Shown: positions 8,559-16,412, numbered from the stretch's first letter. The stretch is 20,772 bases of DNA from Deltaproteobacteria bacterium (GCA_026388595.1 JAPLJM010000199.1:1-20772); one strand, 5' to 3'. Made by a program: numbers and translations. Notes: generated by a model from the letters alone, not told the origin.

Positions 8559-9329
8559 TTACAACCTCCCGTTGGTCATGATTTCTTTGGCTAAATCCAT
8601 ATAGGAAATAGCGCCCCGTGACCGGATGTCATAGAGAATGATGGGAAGACCGTGAGAGGGACTTTCGGAAAGCCTGACATTTCTGGGAATGACGGTTTCA
8701 AACACCATCTTTCCGAAATTTTTCCGAACATCCTCGCTTACACGATGGGATAGGAGATTTCTTGTATCAAACATGGTCAATAAAATACCGCCCAGCGACA
8801 GGGATGGATTCAACCTGGATTTAATCAGCTTTAACGTATTCAACAGATGGCCGAGGCCCTCCATGGCAAAGTACTCACATTGAAGGGGAACAATAACAGA
8901 ATCAGCAGCCACGAGGGCATTGACGGTTAAAAAACCCAACGAAGGCGGACAGTCGATGATTAAATAATCGTACGCATCCTCGAGATTCCAGATCAGGTGG
9001 CGGAGTTTTTTTTCCCGGTCACTGAGGGAAACAAATTCTATCTCGATTCCCACCAGCTCCTGATCGGCCGGCGCCAGATCCAGATGAGGAATTAAGGTCT
9101 TAACAATCACCTCCTGCAGGGAGGCCTGACCGATAAGGGCATGGTACATGTTTCTTGTCCGTATGTCCTGCCCGTTGATACCCATTCCACTGGTTGCATT
9201 ACCCTGCGCGTCACAGTCGATCAGCAGGGTTTTTTTTTCCGCCGTCGCCAGCGACGCGGCGAGATTAATGGCGGTGGTGGTTTTGCCGACACCCCCCTTT
9301 TGATTGGCTATGCATATGATTTTAGGCAT
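8559..9329 (-). CDS. parA: Chromosome partitioning ATPase ParA/Soj
   Basis: Deviant Walker-A ATPase that binds DNA nonspecifically in the ATP state and drives ParB-parS segregation; Soj-type proteins can also modulate DnaA. Length is 256 residues, typical of chromosomal ParA without the plasmid-type N-terminal HTH. The deviant Walker A QKGGVGKTTTAINLAA is at 10-25, LLIDCDAQGNATSGMG follows at about 35-50, and the Walker B region is DYLIIDCPPSLGFLTVNAL. Upstream lies the 100-base gap to rsmG, AT-rich, probably carrying a promoter. The parA-parB-dnaA neighbourhood places this as the chromosomal locus. Confidence 0.96.
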   Translation of the reverse strand: MPKIICIANQKGGVGKTTTAINLAASLATAEKKTLLIDCDAQGNATSGMGINGQDIRTRNMYHALIGQASLQEVIVKTLIPHLDLAPADQELVGIEIEFVSLSDREKKLRHLIWNLEDAYDYLIIDCPPSLGFLTVNALVAADSVIVPLQCEYFAMEGLGHLLNTLKLIKSRLNPSLSLGGILLTMFDTRNLLSHRVSEDVRKNFGKMVFETVIPRNVRLSESPSHGLPIILYDIRSRGAISYMDLAKEIMTNGRL

Positions 9330-9429
9330 GAATTTTTAGAACAAGATCGTGCTCATCATTTGGGTAAACTGCGCGTGACGCTATCATAGAAAAAGGTTTT
9401 TTTGAAGCAATTTTTTCCATTAAATTATA

Positions 9430-10086
9430 TCATATATCTATTTGAAATAGCATGATTTTTCGATGACCGCCCTTAAAAGGGAGAGGGATGTCATGGCAGG
9501 CAATGCGGTGCACGTCCGAATCGCGCCGGGCGTCTTGTTCATCTTCTTCACCGTGAGGCCCTTTCATGGCGATCAGCAGGCCATTCGGAGAAAGAAAAAA
9601 CCGGCTCATCATGAGTAACTGAGGAAGTTTGAAGGCAGCTCGGGAAATGACGGTATCAAAATAATGGCGGTAGGTGTTATCTGCCATGGCAGACTCGGCC
9701 CGCATATGGATAACCCTCGCTTGGGGCAGCGGCAATCGGCGAATCACATGTTTCAGAAAGGAGCTTTTTTTTCGGGACGCCTCCAGCAGGGAGACAGACA
9801 AGGCGGGCATGGCGATATTCAAAGGAATCCCGGGAAAGCCACCGCCTGATCCGATATCCAGCAGCCTGCCCGCCGGACAGGCAATATAGGGAAGCGGTGT
9901 AAGGGAATCAACAAAATGTTTGATAATGATCTCCTGAGGTGTGCGAATGGAGACCAGGTTCATTTTCTCATTCCAGGTGACCAACTCCCGGTAATAGACG
10001 CAAAAGAGCTCCAGTGTCCGCACGTCCAGATCTACGTTTACAGCAGATGCTGATTCTTTAAGCATTGTGAGCAAGTGCTCGTTCAT
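9430..10086 (-). CDS. rsmG: 16S rRNA (guanine-N7) methyltransferase RsmG (GidB)
   Basis: SAM-dependent enzyme that methylates N7 of G527 in 16S rRNA (E. coli numbering); its loss gives low-level streptomycin resistance in other bacteria. The SAM motif LLDIGSGGGFPGIPLNI, the LLEASRKKSSFLKHV segment and the DTVISRAAFKLPQLL segment are family hallmarks, with AMKGP near the end. I chose the ATG at 10086 (218 residues, normal length). A TTG at 10122 in the same frame would add 12 residues (MFPNARSAIFPH) that do not look like the family; neither start has a strong ribosome site. It is the first gene of the minus-strand replication block and diverges from the downstream methyltransferase gene. Confidence 0.93.
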   Translation of the reverse strand: MNEHLLTMLKESASAVNVDLDVRTLELFCVYYRELVTWNEKMNLVSIRTPQEIIIKHFVDSLTPLPYIACPAGRLLDIGSGGGFPGIPLNIAMPALSVSLLEASRKKSSFLKHVIRRLPLPQARVIHMRAESAMADNTYRHYFDTVISRAAFKLPQLLMMSRFFLSPNGLLIAMKGPHGEEDEQDARRDSDVHRIACHDIPLPFKGGHRKIMLFQIDI

Positions 10087-10216
10087 GTGTGGGAAGATAG
10101 CAGAACGGGCGTTCGGGAACAATTAAAAAATGAGAGGATGTCGTTTTTATGATACATGGCGATATCTGTTTTATATTTTTTAAAACACATCTTTCTACGG
10201 TTGAGAGGATCGATCA
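10087..10216. promoter_or_regulatory. Divergent promoter region
   Basis: AT-rich spacer between the divergent rsmG and trmJ-like genes. TGTTTTA (10167-10173) and TAAAACA (10181-10187) form a perfect inverted repeat with a T-rich 7-base loop. The position suggests promoters in both directions, but I could not pick a convincing -35/-10 pair. GAGAGG at 10203-10208 is the probable ribosome site for the GTG at 10217. Confidence 0.4.
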
Positions 10217-10957
10217 GTGGAAGTAAAAGTGAAGACGGAAAACATCACCATTGTCCTGAAGGGACCCAAATATGCCGGCAATATCGGTTCCGTGGCGCGC
10301 TGTGCGAAGAACATGGGCATCGGCAAAATCCTGGTGGTGGATGGCCGGGATTTACCGCCGGCGGAAATGAAGCAGACGTCCACCCACTTTGCGGCAGAAC
10401 TTGTGGATCAGATCATCTATCTAGATGACTTGGGAGAGGCTCTCGGCAAGTTTGAATTCATTGTGGGAACCACTGCAAGATTGGGATCCGCCCGGGGGCC
10501 CGTGGTTTCGCCCCGGGAGATGGCCATGAACCTGATAGACCTCTCCCAGCACAATCGCGTGGCATTGCTTTTTGGGCCCGAGGATACGGGGCTCTCCAAC
10601 GAGGACCTGCGGCGTTGTCACGGCCTGGTGACGATTCCCACGTCAGAGCGACTCAAATCTGTTAACCTGTCCCATGCCGTAATGATCCTCTGCTATGAGA
10701 TTTTTACAGCGCAGCGGGACGATCTGGAAGCCTTTACCCCGCGGCTCGCCACGGCGGTGGAGATCGAGGGCATGTATAAGCAGTTGAAGGGGCTGTTGCA
10801 GAAAATCGGATTTCTCAATCCGCAAAACCCGGAATACTGGATGCTGCACATCCGCCGGTTTTTGTCCCGGACCAGGCTCTTTTCCAGGGAGGTCAAAATT
10901 ATCCGGGGGATCTGCCGTCAACTGGAGTGGTCCCTTGAGAATAAAGATGACCGATAG
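10217..10957 (+). CDS. TrmH-family RNA 2'-O-methyltransferase, TrmJ type
   Basis: SPOUT-fold SAM enzyme predicted to 2'-O-methylate RNA; closest in pattern to TrmJ, which modifies position 32 of tRNA. Length is 246 residues, as for TrmJ. The N-terminus ITIVLKGPKYAGNIGSVARC contains the conserved N-x-G-x-x-x-R catalytic motif (NIGSVAR). The SAM-binding knot is formed by VALLFGPEDTGLSNEDL and PTSERLKSVNLSHAVMILCY. A C-terminal extension of about 80 residues (helical, ending RGICRQLEWSLENKDDR) fits TrmJ's dimerisation region. The start is GTG with GAGAGG 8 bases upstream. It is transcribed away from the replication block and convergent with the small gene after it. The exact RNA target is not shown by the sequence. 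Confidence 0.88.
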   Translation: MEVKVKTENITIVLKGPKYAGNIGSVARCAKNMGIGKILVVDGRDLPPAEMKQTSTHFAAELVDQIIYLDDLGEALGKFEFIVGTTARLGSARGPVVSPREMAMNLIDLSQHNRVALLFGPEDTGLSNEDLRRCHGLVTIPTSERLKSVNLSHAVMILCYEIFTAQRDDLEAFTPRLATAVEIEGMYKQLKGLLQKIGFLNPQNPEYWMLHIRRFLSRTRLFSREVKIIRGICRQLEWSLENKDDR

Positions 10958-10987
10958 GGCTTCTACAAATCCGCAAGGCTTTTCACA

Positions 10988-11185
10988 TTATGCGTCTTTG
11001 GTCATCACTTTGACCAGGATGCTCCGGCAGCACTCGGCGTTTTTGATCACGAAACAGTCCGGCTTCTCCAAAAGCTGATACTGGCCGTTTGCTTCAATTA
11101 CAAGGTCTTCTTTCGTAAAGGTCCCGTCTTTCGAAATCAGCATCATCCTTCCAAGAGGAATGCCGCTTTCCTTCAAAATGGCCAT
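10988..11185 (-). CDS. Small protein of unknown function, cobO cluster
   Basis: A 65-residue protein that I do not recognise. The ATG at 11185 (MAILKESGIP) was chosen because AAGGAG lies 6 bases before it; in-frame ATGs upstream would put that site inside the coding sequence. It has no signal peptide or membrane segment. The middle (LVIEANGQYQLLEKPDCFVI) looks beta-rich, and it has three cysteines, two adjacent (ECC). It lies 43 bases after the DUF2284 gene in the same direction, with no terminator seen between, so it is probably the last gene of a cobO operon. The clear ribosome site makes translation likely; the role is unknown. Confidence 0.65.
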   Translation of the reverse strand: MAILKESGIPLGRMMLISKDGTFTKEDLVIEANGQYQLLEKPDCFVIKNAECCRSILVKVMTKDA

Positions 11186-11228
11186 GATTTTCTCCTTCAT
11201 ATTGTAATGCATTGAAAAAAGGATTCTT

Positions 11229-11834
11229 CTAAATTAACACAATCCCCGTCCAGGTGACCTCGTTGACAATCGGGAAACTTATCGGTAATCCTGCTGCTTT
11301 TACGGTTTCTACCACGTCGATCCCCATGGCCTCCATGGAGGGCCGGGCTTTGAAGGGATAACGGCAGAAATGACCGCCTTGGATGGCCACGCATTCATCA
11401 CAGAGCCGGCAGCATCCCCCCATCAGGCCCGTTGCGAAGCGAAAATTATACTCAAAAGCCCATTTTTCCGCCAGATTGACCAGTTCATGGAGTTTTTTCG
11501 CCGGGGCGTAAACATCGATGGAGGGGCGGTCGGCGGCGGCCTCAGGCAGGGGTGCCGTAATCTGAAGCAGGATTGCACCGGCGTAGCCGGCGAGGGCTTC
11601 CCGGAAGACAGCAACGGACGGGACATGGGGCGGGCACATCAAGTTCTTGTTGTAACTGTCGCATACCGGAATCTGACACTTCAGGCGTACCCGCTCATCG
11701 ACGACAATGTCTGAAATATTGATCGTCTTCACGGCAGAGGCGCCCTGCTGGCGGAGCCGCGCCATGATGTCCTTCAAGGCCTTTTCCGGTGCCGCTGTGC
11801 CGGCAGCGGTTTTTTTCTTATCTGCTCTTTGCAC
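11229..11834 (-). CDS. DUF2284 cysteine-rich, predicted metal-binding protein
   Basis: A 201-residue protein of the DUF2284 family, found mostly in anaerobes, often near corrinoid or methyltransferase genes; no reaction is established. Cysteine groups stand out: CDSYNKNLMCPPH near residue 58, and GGCCRLCDECVAIQGGHFC near 140, followed by RYPFKARPSMEAMGIDV, the family's characteristic C-terminal motif. The cysteine spacing suggests an Fe-S cluster or other metal site (inference). The start is a GTG immediately after the cobO TGA, so it is translationally coupled to the adenosyltransferase. That coupling supports a role in corrinoid chemistry, such as redox activation or handling of cobalamin. 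The first 25 residues are Lys/Ala rich and may be a flexible tail. Confidence 0.85.
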   Translation of the reverse strand: MQRADKKKTAAGTAAPEKALKDIMARLRQQGASAVKTINISDIVVDERVRLKCQIPVCDSYNKNLMCPPHVPSVAVFREALAGYAGAILLQITAPLPEAAADRPSIDVYAPAKKLHELVNLAEKWAFEYNFRFATGLMGGCCRLCDECVAIQGGHFCRYPFKARPSMEAMGIDVVETVKAAGLPISFPIVNEVTWTGIVLI

Positions 11835-12392
11835 TCAGTACTCTATCCCCGCCCTTTCCTTGGTTCCCTGAGCATAATGGTGTTTGATTTCGCGGACTTC
11901 GCTGACCATGTCGGCCAATTCAATCACCTCAGCCGGGGCATATCTTCCCGTCAAAACCAGGTCCAGCGAGGCCGGTTTTGTTTTGATGATTTCAATGACA
12001 TCCACCATCGGAATAAGCCTGAAATCCAGAGCTACATTAATTTCGTCAAGGATCACCATCTGATAATCCCCGGATGCGAGGGCTTTTTTTGCAAGATTCA
12101 ACCCCTGTCGGGCCAGTTCAACATCCACGGGAGCGGGATTGTCTTTCATGACAAAACTGTCCAGGCCGCATTGAACCGTTGTCAGCATGCCCGCCAGGTA
12201 TTTTTCTGCGGCCAGGACCTCGCCGTATTTTTTTCCCTTCATGAACTGGATCATCAGAACCTTATTGCCGTGGCCGACGGTTCGCAGGGCCTGACCGATG
12301 GCAGCGGTCGTTTTGCCTTTCCCGTCGCCGGTGTAGACGAGGATCAGGCCCCGGTGAAAGCGGGCCAGCGTTTCCGCAATGGGATCTTCCAT
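11835..12392 (-). CDS. cobO: Corrinoid adenosyltransferase (CobA/CobO/BtuR type)
   Basis: Transfers the adenosyl group of ATP to cob(I)alamin or a corrinoid precursor to make adenosylcobalamin, the coenzyme of the mutase encoded upstream. Length is 185 residues, usual for the family. The P-loop GDGKGKTTAA is at 22-31, in the inverted-orientation type of this family. QFMKGKKYGE, YQMVILDEINVALDF and LVLTGRYAP are the other conserved blocks. The start codon is about 20 bases downstream of the base of a strong intrinsic terminator, with GGGAG as ribosome site. The gene therefore has almost no room for its own promoter and probably depends on read-through from the mutase-meaB transcript. No cobalamin riboswitch fits in the 83-base gap. 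Confidence 0.95.
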   Translation of the reverse strand: MEDPIAETLARFHRGLILVYTGDGKGKTTAAIGQALRTVGHGNKVLMIQFMKGKKYGEVLAAEKYLAGMLTTVQCGLDSFVMKDNPAPVDVELARQGLNLAKKALASGDYQMVILDEINVALDFRLIPMVDVIEIIKTKPASLDLVLTGRYAPAEVIELADMVSEVREIKHHYAQGTKERAGIEY

Positions 12393-12405
12393 AACCGTTT
12401 CTCCC

Positions 12406-12448
12406 GAAAAAAAGCCCGGGCCGCCGCGATCGCGGTCCGCCCGGGCTT
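12406..12448 (-). terminator. Intrinsic terminator after meaB
   Basis: On the minus strand AAGCCCGGG and CCCGGGCTT form a 9-bp stem (12412-12420 with 12440-12448). It encloses the palindrome CCGCGATCGCGG, which can extend the hairpin. The stem is followed directly by a run of seven Ts (12413 down to 12407). It ends the mutase-meaB message, but cobO begins at 12392 in the same direction. Confidence 0.9.
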
Positions 12449-12475
12449 CCAGATCTTATGAGCAGAACACGTCTC

Positions 12476-13447
12476 CTACGGAGCGGTCTTCAGATATCGC
12501 CGGGCGATCTCTTCGGCCAGAGTGTAGGGATCCGTATCCTTCTTCATGAGCTGTTCAACCATTCTTTCCAGTTCGCCGTTCGCTGCAAGGGCGCTCAACA
12601 CCGGATCCAGAACGGAACACCGGATTGCTTCGTTGAGCTCCATCGCCGCTTTCCGGTGGACCCGGCTGCCCAGCAGGTCATGTTTGACCAGGTGCTGGTA
12701 GTGGTTCTCGATGGTCTGGGACATTTCTTCCAGACTTTTGGTAAAACCCACTGGCTCAAAGGCGTTATCGCACTTGAGAATCGGCGGCCGCCAACCTGCC
12801 GGGAAGGCAGAGGCCGGCGCCATGTCGAGCATGGCCATAATTTCCCGGCGCAGCTTGGAAGAACCCTCCCTGTCTGCTTTGTTGATCACGAAGATATCGG
12901 CAATCTCCAATATGCCCGCTTTGATGGCCTGGATCTCGTCGCCCATACCGGGGATCAAAACGACGATCACCGTATGGGAATGATTGATAATATCCACTTC
13001 CTGCTGACCGGTTCCGACCGTTTCCACCAGGACGATGTCTTTGCCCATGACGTCCATGATGTGGATCGCATCGCCCACCGCCTTGGCCAACCCGCCCAGG
13101 GCGCCTCGTGTTGCCAGGCTCCGGACGAACACACCCGGATCCTCCGCATGGCGCTGCATCCGGATCCGGTCGCCCAGGATCGCGCCTCCCGTGAAGGGGC
13201 TGGTCGGGTCAACGGCCAGCACCCCAACGGTCTTGTCTTTTTTCCGGAAGGACTCCACCAGACCGTCCACCAGCGTGCTTTTCCCGGCGCCCGGCGATCC
13301 GGTAATGCCGATCACGTGAGAATGCCCCGTCAGTGGGAAAATGTGCTTCATCATGGCGCGGGCTTCATCCATCCCGTCTTCCAGATTCCGGATCAGGCGG
13401 GAAGCCGTCCGGACATCGCCTGATTTAATTTTTTTTACTCTTTCCAT
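12476..13447 (-). CDS. meaB: MeaB/ArgK-type GTPase, chaperone of the acyl-CoA mutase
   Basis: G3E-family GTPase that gates adenosylcobalamin loading into B12 acyl-CoA mutases and protects or rescues them from inactivation. Length is 323 residues, typical of MeaB. Walker A GSPGAGKS is at 50-57 and the Mg-binding segment LAVDPTSPFTGGAILGDR follows at about 78-94. RSLATRGALGG and ETVGTGQQEVDI (142-153) form the switch region; most relatives have VGQSE where this has TGQQE. The G4 motif NKAD is at 189-192. The C-terminal arm (ELNEAIRCSVLDPVLSAL) supports dimerisation. It starts 4 bases after the small mutase subunit, so it is tightly coupled. Because the neighbouring mutase looks ICM-like, this protein may be the partner of that enzyme rather than of a true methylmalonyl-CoA mutase. 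Confidence 0.94.
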   Translation of the reverse strand: MERVKKIKSGDVRTASRLIRNLEDGMDEARAMMKHIFPLTGHSHVIGITGSPGAGKSTLVDGLVESFRKKDKTVGVLAVDPTSPFTGGAILGDRIRMQRHAEDPGVFVRSLATRGALGGLAKAVGDAIHIMDVMGKDIVLVETVGTGQQEVDIINHSHTVIVVLIPGMGDEIQAIKAGILEIADIFVINKADREGSSKLRREIMAMLDMAPASAFPAGWRPPILKCDNAFEPVGFTKSLEEMSQTIENHYQHLVKHDLLGSRVHRKAAMELNEAIRCSVLDPVLSALAANGELERMVEQLMKKDTDPYTLAEEIARRYLKTAP

Positions 13448-13451
13448 TGTG

Positions 13452-13856
13452 TTAATCTCTCGGTTTGATATTTGTTTTAAACCAATCTACGATGCCGTCG
13501 AGGGTCGCACCGGGAACAAAGATGGCCTTAAGACCTGCGTCATAAAGCAATTTAAAATCCTGCTCCGGAATAATGCCGCCGCCGACAACGGTAATATCAC
13601 CGGCCCCCTGCTCTTTCAGTAGCTTGGCAACCGCCGGGAACAGATAGCGGTGGGCGCCGGACAGGCAGCTCAATCCTACGACATCTACGTCTTCCTGAAT
13701 GGCGGCAGACGCGATTTGTTCAGGTGTCTGATGACATCCTGTATAAATGACCTCGAAGCCTGCATCACGGAAACACCGGGACAGCACCCGGGCGCCACGA
13801 TCATGACCATCCAAGCCCGGTTTCGCAACCATTACACGAATTTTCTTTTCTCCCAT
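13452..13856 (-). CDS. B12-binding small subunit of acyl-CoA mutase (IcmB-like)
   Basis: A 134-residue Rossmann-like cobalamin-binding protein, the separate small subunit of the mutase. The D-x-H-x-x-G motif is present as DGHDRG, with its His (residue 18 from this start) as lower axial ligand to cobalt. LSCLSGAHRYLFP and VVGGGIIPEQDF are the other B12-contacting loops, and the protein ends GATLDGIVDWFKTNIKPRD. Size and separation match IcmB of two-subunit isobutyryl-CoA mutase, and also the small subunit of split methylmalonyl-CoA mutases; this domain alone does not settle the substrate. I chose the ATG at 13856, about 10 bases after GGAGG; a TTG at 13862 would add two residues. It lies 27 bases after the large subunit. 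Confidence 0.93.
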   Translation of the reverse strand: MGEKKIRVMVAKPGLDGHDRGARVLSRCFRDAGFEVIYTGCHQTPEQIASAAIQEDVDVVGLSCLSGAHRYLFPAVAKLLKEQGAGDITVVGGGIIPEQDFKLLYDAGLKAIFVPGATLDGIVDWFKTNIKPRD

Positions 13857-13883
13857 GTTCAATCTTCCTCCTCATTCATTCTC

Positions 13884-15566
13884 TTAATAGAGTCCCGGGT
13901 CACGGTATTCACCGTAGACTTCACGATAGACGTCGCAGATTTCCTGTACACTGGCCAGGCTTTTTACTGCATCGATGCAGTAAGGCATAACATTCTCGCC
14001 TTTTTTACAGGCCGTTTTAATGTCGTCGAGGCATTTCTTGACGGCCTTGTTGTCCCGTTTACGGCGGACAGCCTGCAGCCGTTCGACCTGTTGGGTTTCG
14101 ACAGCGTCGTCGATCTCAATCAGAGGAATGGGGGTTGCTTCATCAGAGACATACTTGTTGATGCCGATCATGATCTTTTCACCGGAGTCAATTTGTCTCT
14201 GGAACAGATAAGCGGCGTCGGAAATTTCCAACTGGGGGAAGCCTTTTTCGATGGCCGCCACCATGCCGCCCATCTCATCGATCTTGTGGATATATTCCCA
14301 GGCCTTTTCTTCCATTTCGTTGGTCAGGGCTTCCACGAAGTAAGAGCCGGCAAGCGGGTCGATCGTGTTGGCCGCACCCGTTTCCTCGGCGATGATCTGC
14401 TGGGTCCTGAGAGCGATCTGGACTGCATGATCCGAGGGCAGGCAGAGGACTTCATCGAGTGAATTGGTGTGCAGCGACTGGGTTCCGCCGAGAACCGCCG
14501 CCAGGGCTTGCGTTGCCGTCCGGACAACGTTGTTGTAGGGCTGCTGCGCCGTGAGCGAGCAACCGGCCGTCTGGGTATGGAAACGCATCCACCAGGATCT
14601 TTCATCCTTGGCCTTATAACGGTCCCGCATGGCCTTGGCCCAGATTCTTCGGGCGGCGCGCAGTTTGGCAATCTCTTCAAAGAAATCAGAGTGACTGTTG
14701 AAGAAAAAAGACAGTCGGGGAGCGAATTCGTCGACAGCCAGCCCCTTGCGGCGGATGACGTCTTCCACATATTCCATCCCGTCACGCAGTGTAAAAGCCA
14801 ACTCCTGAACGGCCGTGGCGCCAGCCTCGCGGATGTGGTAACCGCTGATGCTGATCGTGTTCCAGCGGGGGACGTGTTTGGCTCCAAATTCTACGGTGTC
14901 GCTGATCAGTTTCACCGAGGGGTCGGGTGGGCACATCAGCGTCTTCTGGGCGATGAATTCCTTCAGCATGTCGTTCTGGATCGTCCCGCCGATTTTGGAA
15001 AGCGGGATGCCCCTGAGATCGGCTGCCGCGCAGTACATGGCCCAGAGGGCCGTTGCCGGCGGGTTGATGGTCATGGACGTGGTGACCTTGTCCATGGGGA
15101 TGCCGTCCACGAGCTGCATGAAATCTTCCAGGGTATCGATGGCCACGCCGCACTTGCCGCACTCGCCCCGGGCTTTCGGGGAATCAGAGTCATAGCCCAT
15201 CAGGGTCGGAAAATCGAAGGCGGTGCTGAGACCGGTCTGACCTTCCTTCAGGAGCATATGCCAGCGCTCGTTGGTCGTTTTGGCATCGCCCATCCCGGAG
15301 AACATCCGGAATGTCCAGAATTTGCCCCGGTAGCCGGTCGGTTGGTTTCCGCGGATGAAGGGAAACTGGTTCGGATAACCGATGTCCCGGGCGAAATCCA
15401 TGTCCTTGATGTCTTCCGGCGTGTAGAGTCGTTTGATTTCGAGATCGGATACAGTTGACCAGCGGGGTTTCTGATCAGCCGATTTGGCGATGACCTTTTT
15501 GACCTCGTCTTCCCATTTTCTCCTCATTTCGCTGGAACTGTCCAGCACTTCCTTGGCAAAATACAT
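13884..15566 (-). CDS. Acyl-CoA mutase large subunit, isobutyryl-CoA mutase-like
   Basis: Substrate-binding TIM-barrel subunit of an adenosylcobalamin acyl-CoA mutase, 560 residues with no B12 domain, the size of IcmA. SGYHIREAGATAVQELAFTL, FHTQTAGCSLTAQQPYNNVV and GGTQSLHTNSLDE are the family blocks; His244 lies in SGYH. In methylmalonyl-CoA mutase the residues reading the substrate carboxylate are Tyr89 and Arg207 (P. shermanii numbering). By my alignment the numbering here is the same, and those positions are Phe89 (in TFRMFSGMG) and Gln207 (in KEFIAQKTL). Phe and Gln are the isobutyryl-CoA mutase pair (Phe80/Gln198 there). Tyr75 and Met78 are also changed, to Gln and Gly. I therefore infer isobutyryl-/n-butyryl-CoA interconversion; automated naming would give methylmalonyl-CoA mutase. 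AAAGGAGG precedes the ATG. First gene of the cluster. Confidence 0.9.
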   Translation of the reverse strand: MYFAKEVLDSSSEMRRKWEDEVKKVIAKSADQKPRWSTVSDLEIKRLYTPEDIKDMDFARDIGYPNQFPFIRGNQPTGYRGKFWTFRMFSGMGDAKTTNERWHMLLKEGQTGLSTAFDFPTLMGYDSDSPKARGECGKCGVAIDTLEDFMQLVDGIPMDKVTTSMTINPPATALWAMYCAAADLRGIPLSKIGGTIQNDMLKEFIAQKTLMCPPDPSVKLISDTVEFGAKHVPRWNTISISGYHIREAGATAVQELAFTLRDGMEYVEDVIRRKGLAVDEFAPRLSFFFNSHSDFFEEIAKLRAARRIWAKAMRDRYKAKDERSWWMRFHTQTAGCSLTAQQPYNNVVRTATQALAAVLGGTQSLHTNSLDEVLCLPSDHAVQIALRTQQIIAEETGAANTIDPLAGSYFVEALTNEMEEKAWEYIHKIDEMGGMVAAIEKGFPQLEISDAAYLFQRQIDSGEKIMIGINKYVSDEATPIPLIEIDDAVETQQVERLQAVRRKRDNKAVKKCLDDIKTACKKGENVMPYCIDAVKSLASVQEICDVYREVYGEYRDPGLY

Positions 15567-15820
15567 ACGTTACACCCTCCTTTGTTAAGTCTTTCATTGT
15601 CTTATGAGACCATAAAAAATTTCCCGACGATCTAAACCATTCTATTTCGTACTTGACCATCTGCGGATTGTATGAGAAGTATCCCCGACCCACCCGATCA
15701 AAATAGAAGTCAACATGGAAAATTTAATCTTTTGCCATCAATTACAGGAGCGTGATAATTGCGTACAGCATGAGTCTTGTGGCTTGCCGGTGAGTGATGC
15801 TACCTTACTTACCGCATGTC

Positions 15821-15849
15821 CTGATATTACGGAATAGCTTCTTTGTCAA
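15821..15849 (-). promoter_or_regulatory. Candidate promoter of the mutase operon
   Basis: On the minus strand TTGACA (15849-15844) is a perfect -35 hexamer. TATCAG lies 17 bases downstream (15826-15821) as a weak -10. Transcription from here would give a leader of about 250 bases before the mutase start codon. A better-placed promoter closer to the gene was not evident. Confidence 0.3.
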
Positions 15850-15857
15850 GGTAAAAA
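15843..15857 (+). repeat. Direct repeat copy 1 (TTGYCAAGGTAAAAA)
   Basis: TTGTCAAGGTAAAAA here matches TTGCCAAGGTAAAAA at 16413-16427 in 14 of 15 positions, in the same orientation and about 570 bases apart. Read on the minus strand each copy carries a -35-like hexamer (TTGACA or TTGGCA) after a T-rich tract. Together they bracket the decayed segment of the intergenic region. Confidence 0.45.
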
Positions 15858-16412
15858 CATAAAAAATCATAGATGGAAATAAGACGGAAATGGCCTGGTG
15901 GTGGCACGTTTTTCCGTCCACGATGTCGTGGCACTCACCACCTAATCTATCCGTATTTTGACAAGAAGCGGTACTATTTTGCCACGCAATCAGCAACTGT
16001 GTTCTATACATCAGCGCTAACTCTTCGAGGAACCGGTCGATCACAGAACGGATCCGCTCATTAGGATGGTTTTGACCGTTTTTCATGAACGATAATAGAA
16101 CTTTAGTGTGTCGTAGATTTTCTTGTGGAACGTCTCCGGCCGGAAAGATTTTCGGATGTGAATGGTTTTCTTGTCGTCCCGTTTCATGGTTGTGGTGATG
16201 CGCACGTGCGTGGATAACCCCCGCCTGATGGTGGACCAACCCCTGGACCCATCGTAAGAGGTTTCACAAAAGTCCGCTTGATCGCCATTTGAGACACCCC
16301 GTCCCGTATCGTCGGCACAGATCGTTCGCTCGTCTTGCTCACATGAGGATGTCATCAAGACTTTCCTCTCTCCAAGGGACGAACGCGGTCTCTCATTCCG
16401 ATACCGACGGTT

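Noticed and set aside
9370..9430. T-rich tracts between parA and rsmG as a terminator
   Set aside because: There are T and A runs but no GC-containing stem next to them.
7650..10216. parS centromere site near parAB
   Set aside because: I looked for the TGTTTCACGTGAAACA-type palindrome by eye in the whole window and found none; the CACGTG in meaB lacks the flanking bases.
12393..12475. Cobalamin riboswitch before cobO
   Set aside because: The 83-base gap is too short for a known B12 riboswitch and is largely taken up by a plain terminator hairpin.
16360..16410. Minus-strand RYRNERPRSSLG resembling the end of IS3-type integrases
   Set aside because: Only about ten residues match, the following sequence does not continue the pattern, and no upstream DDE residues are present.
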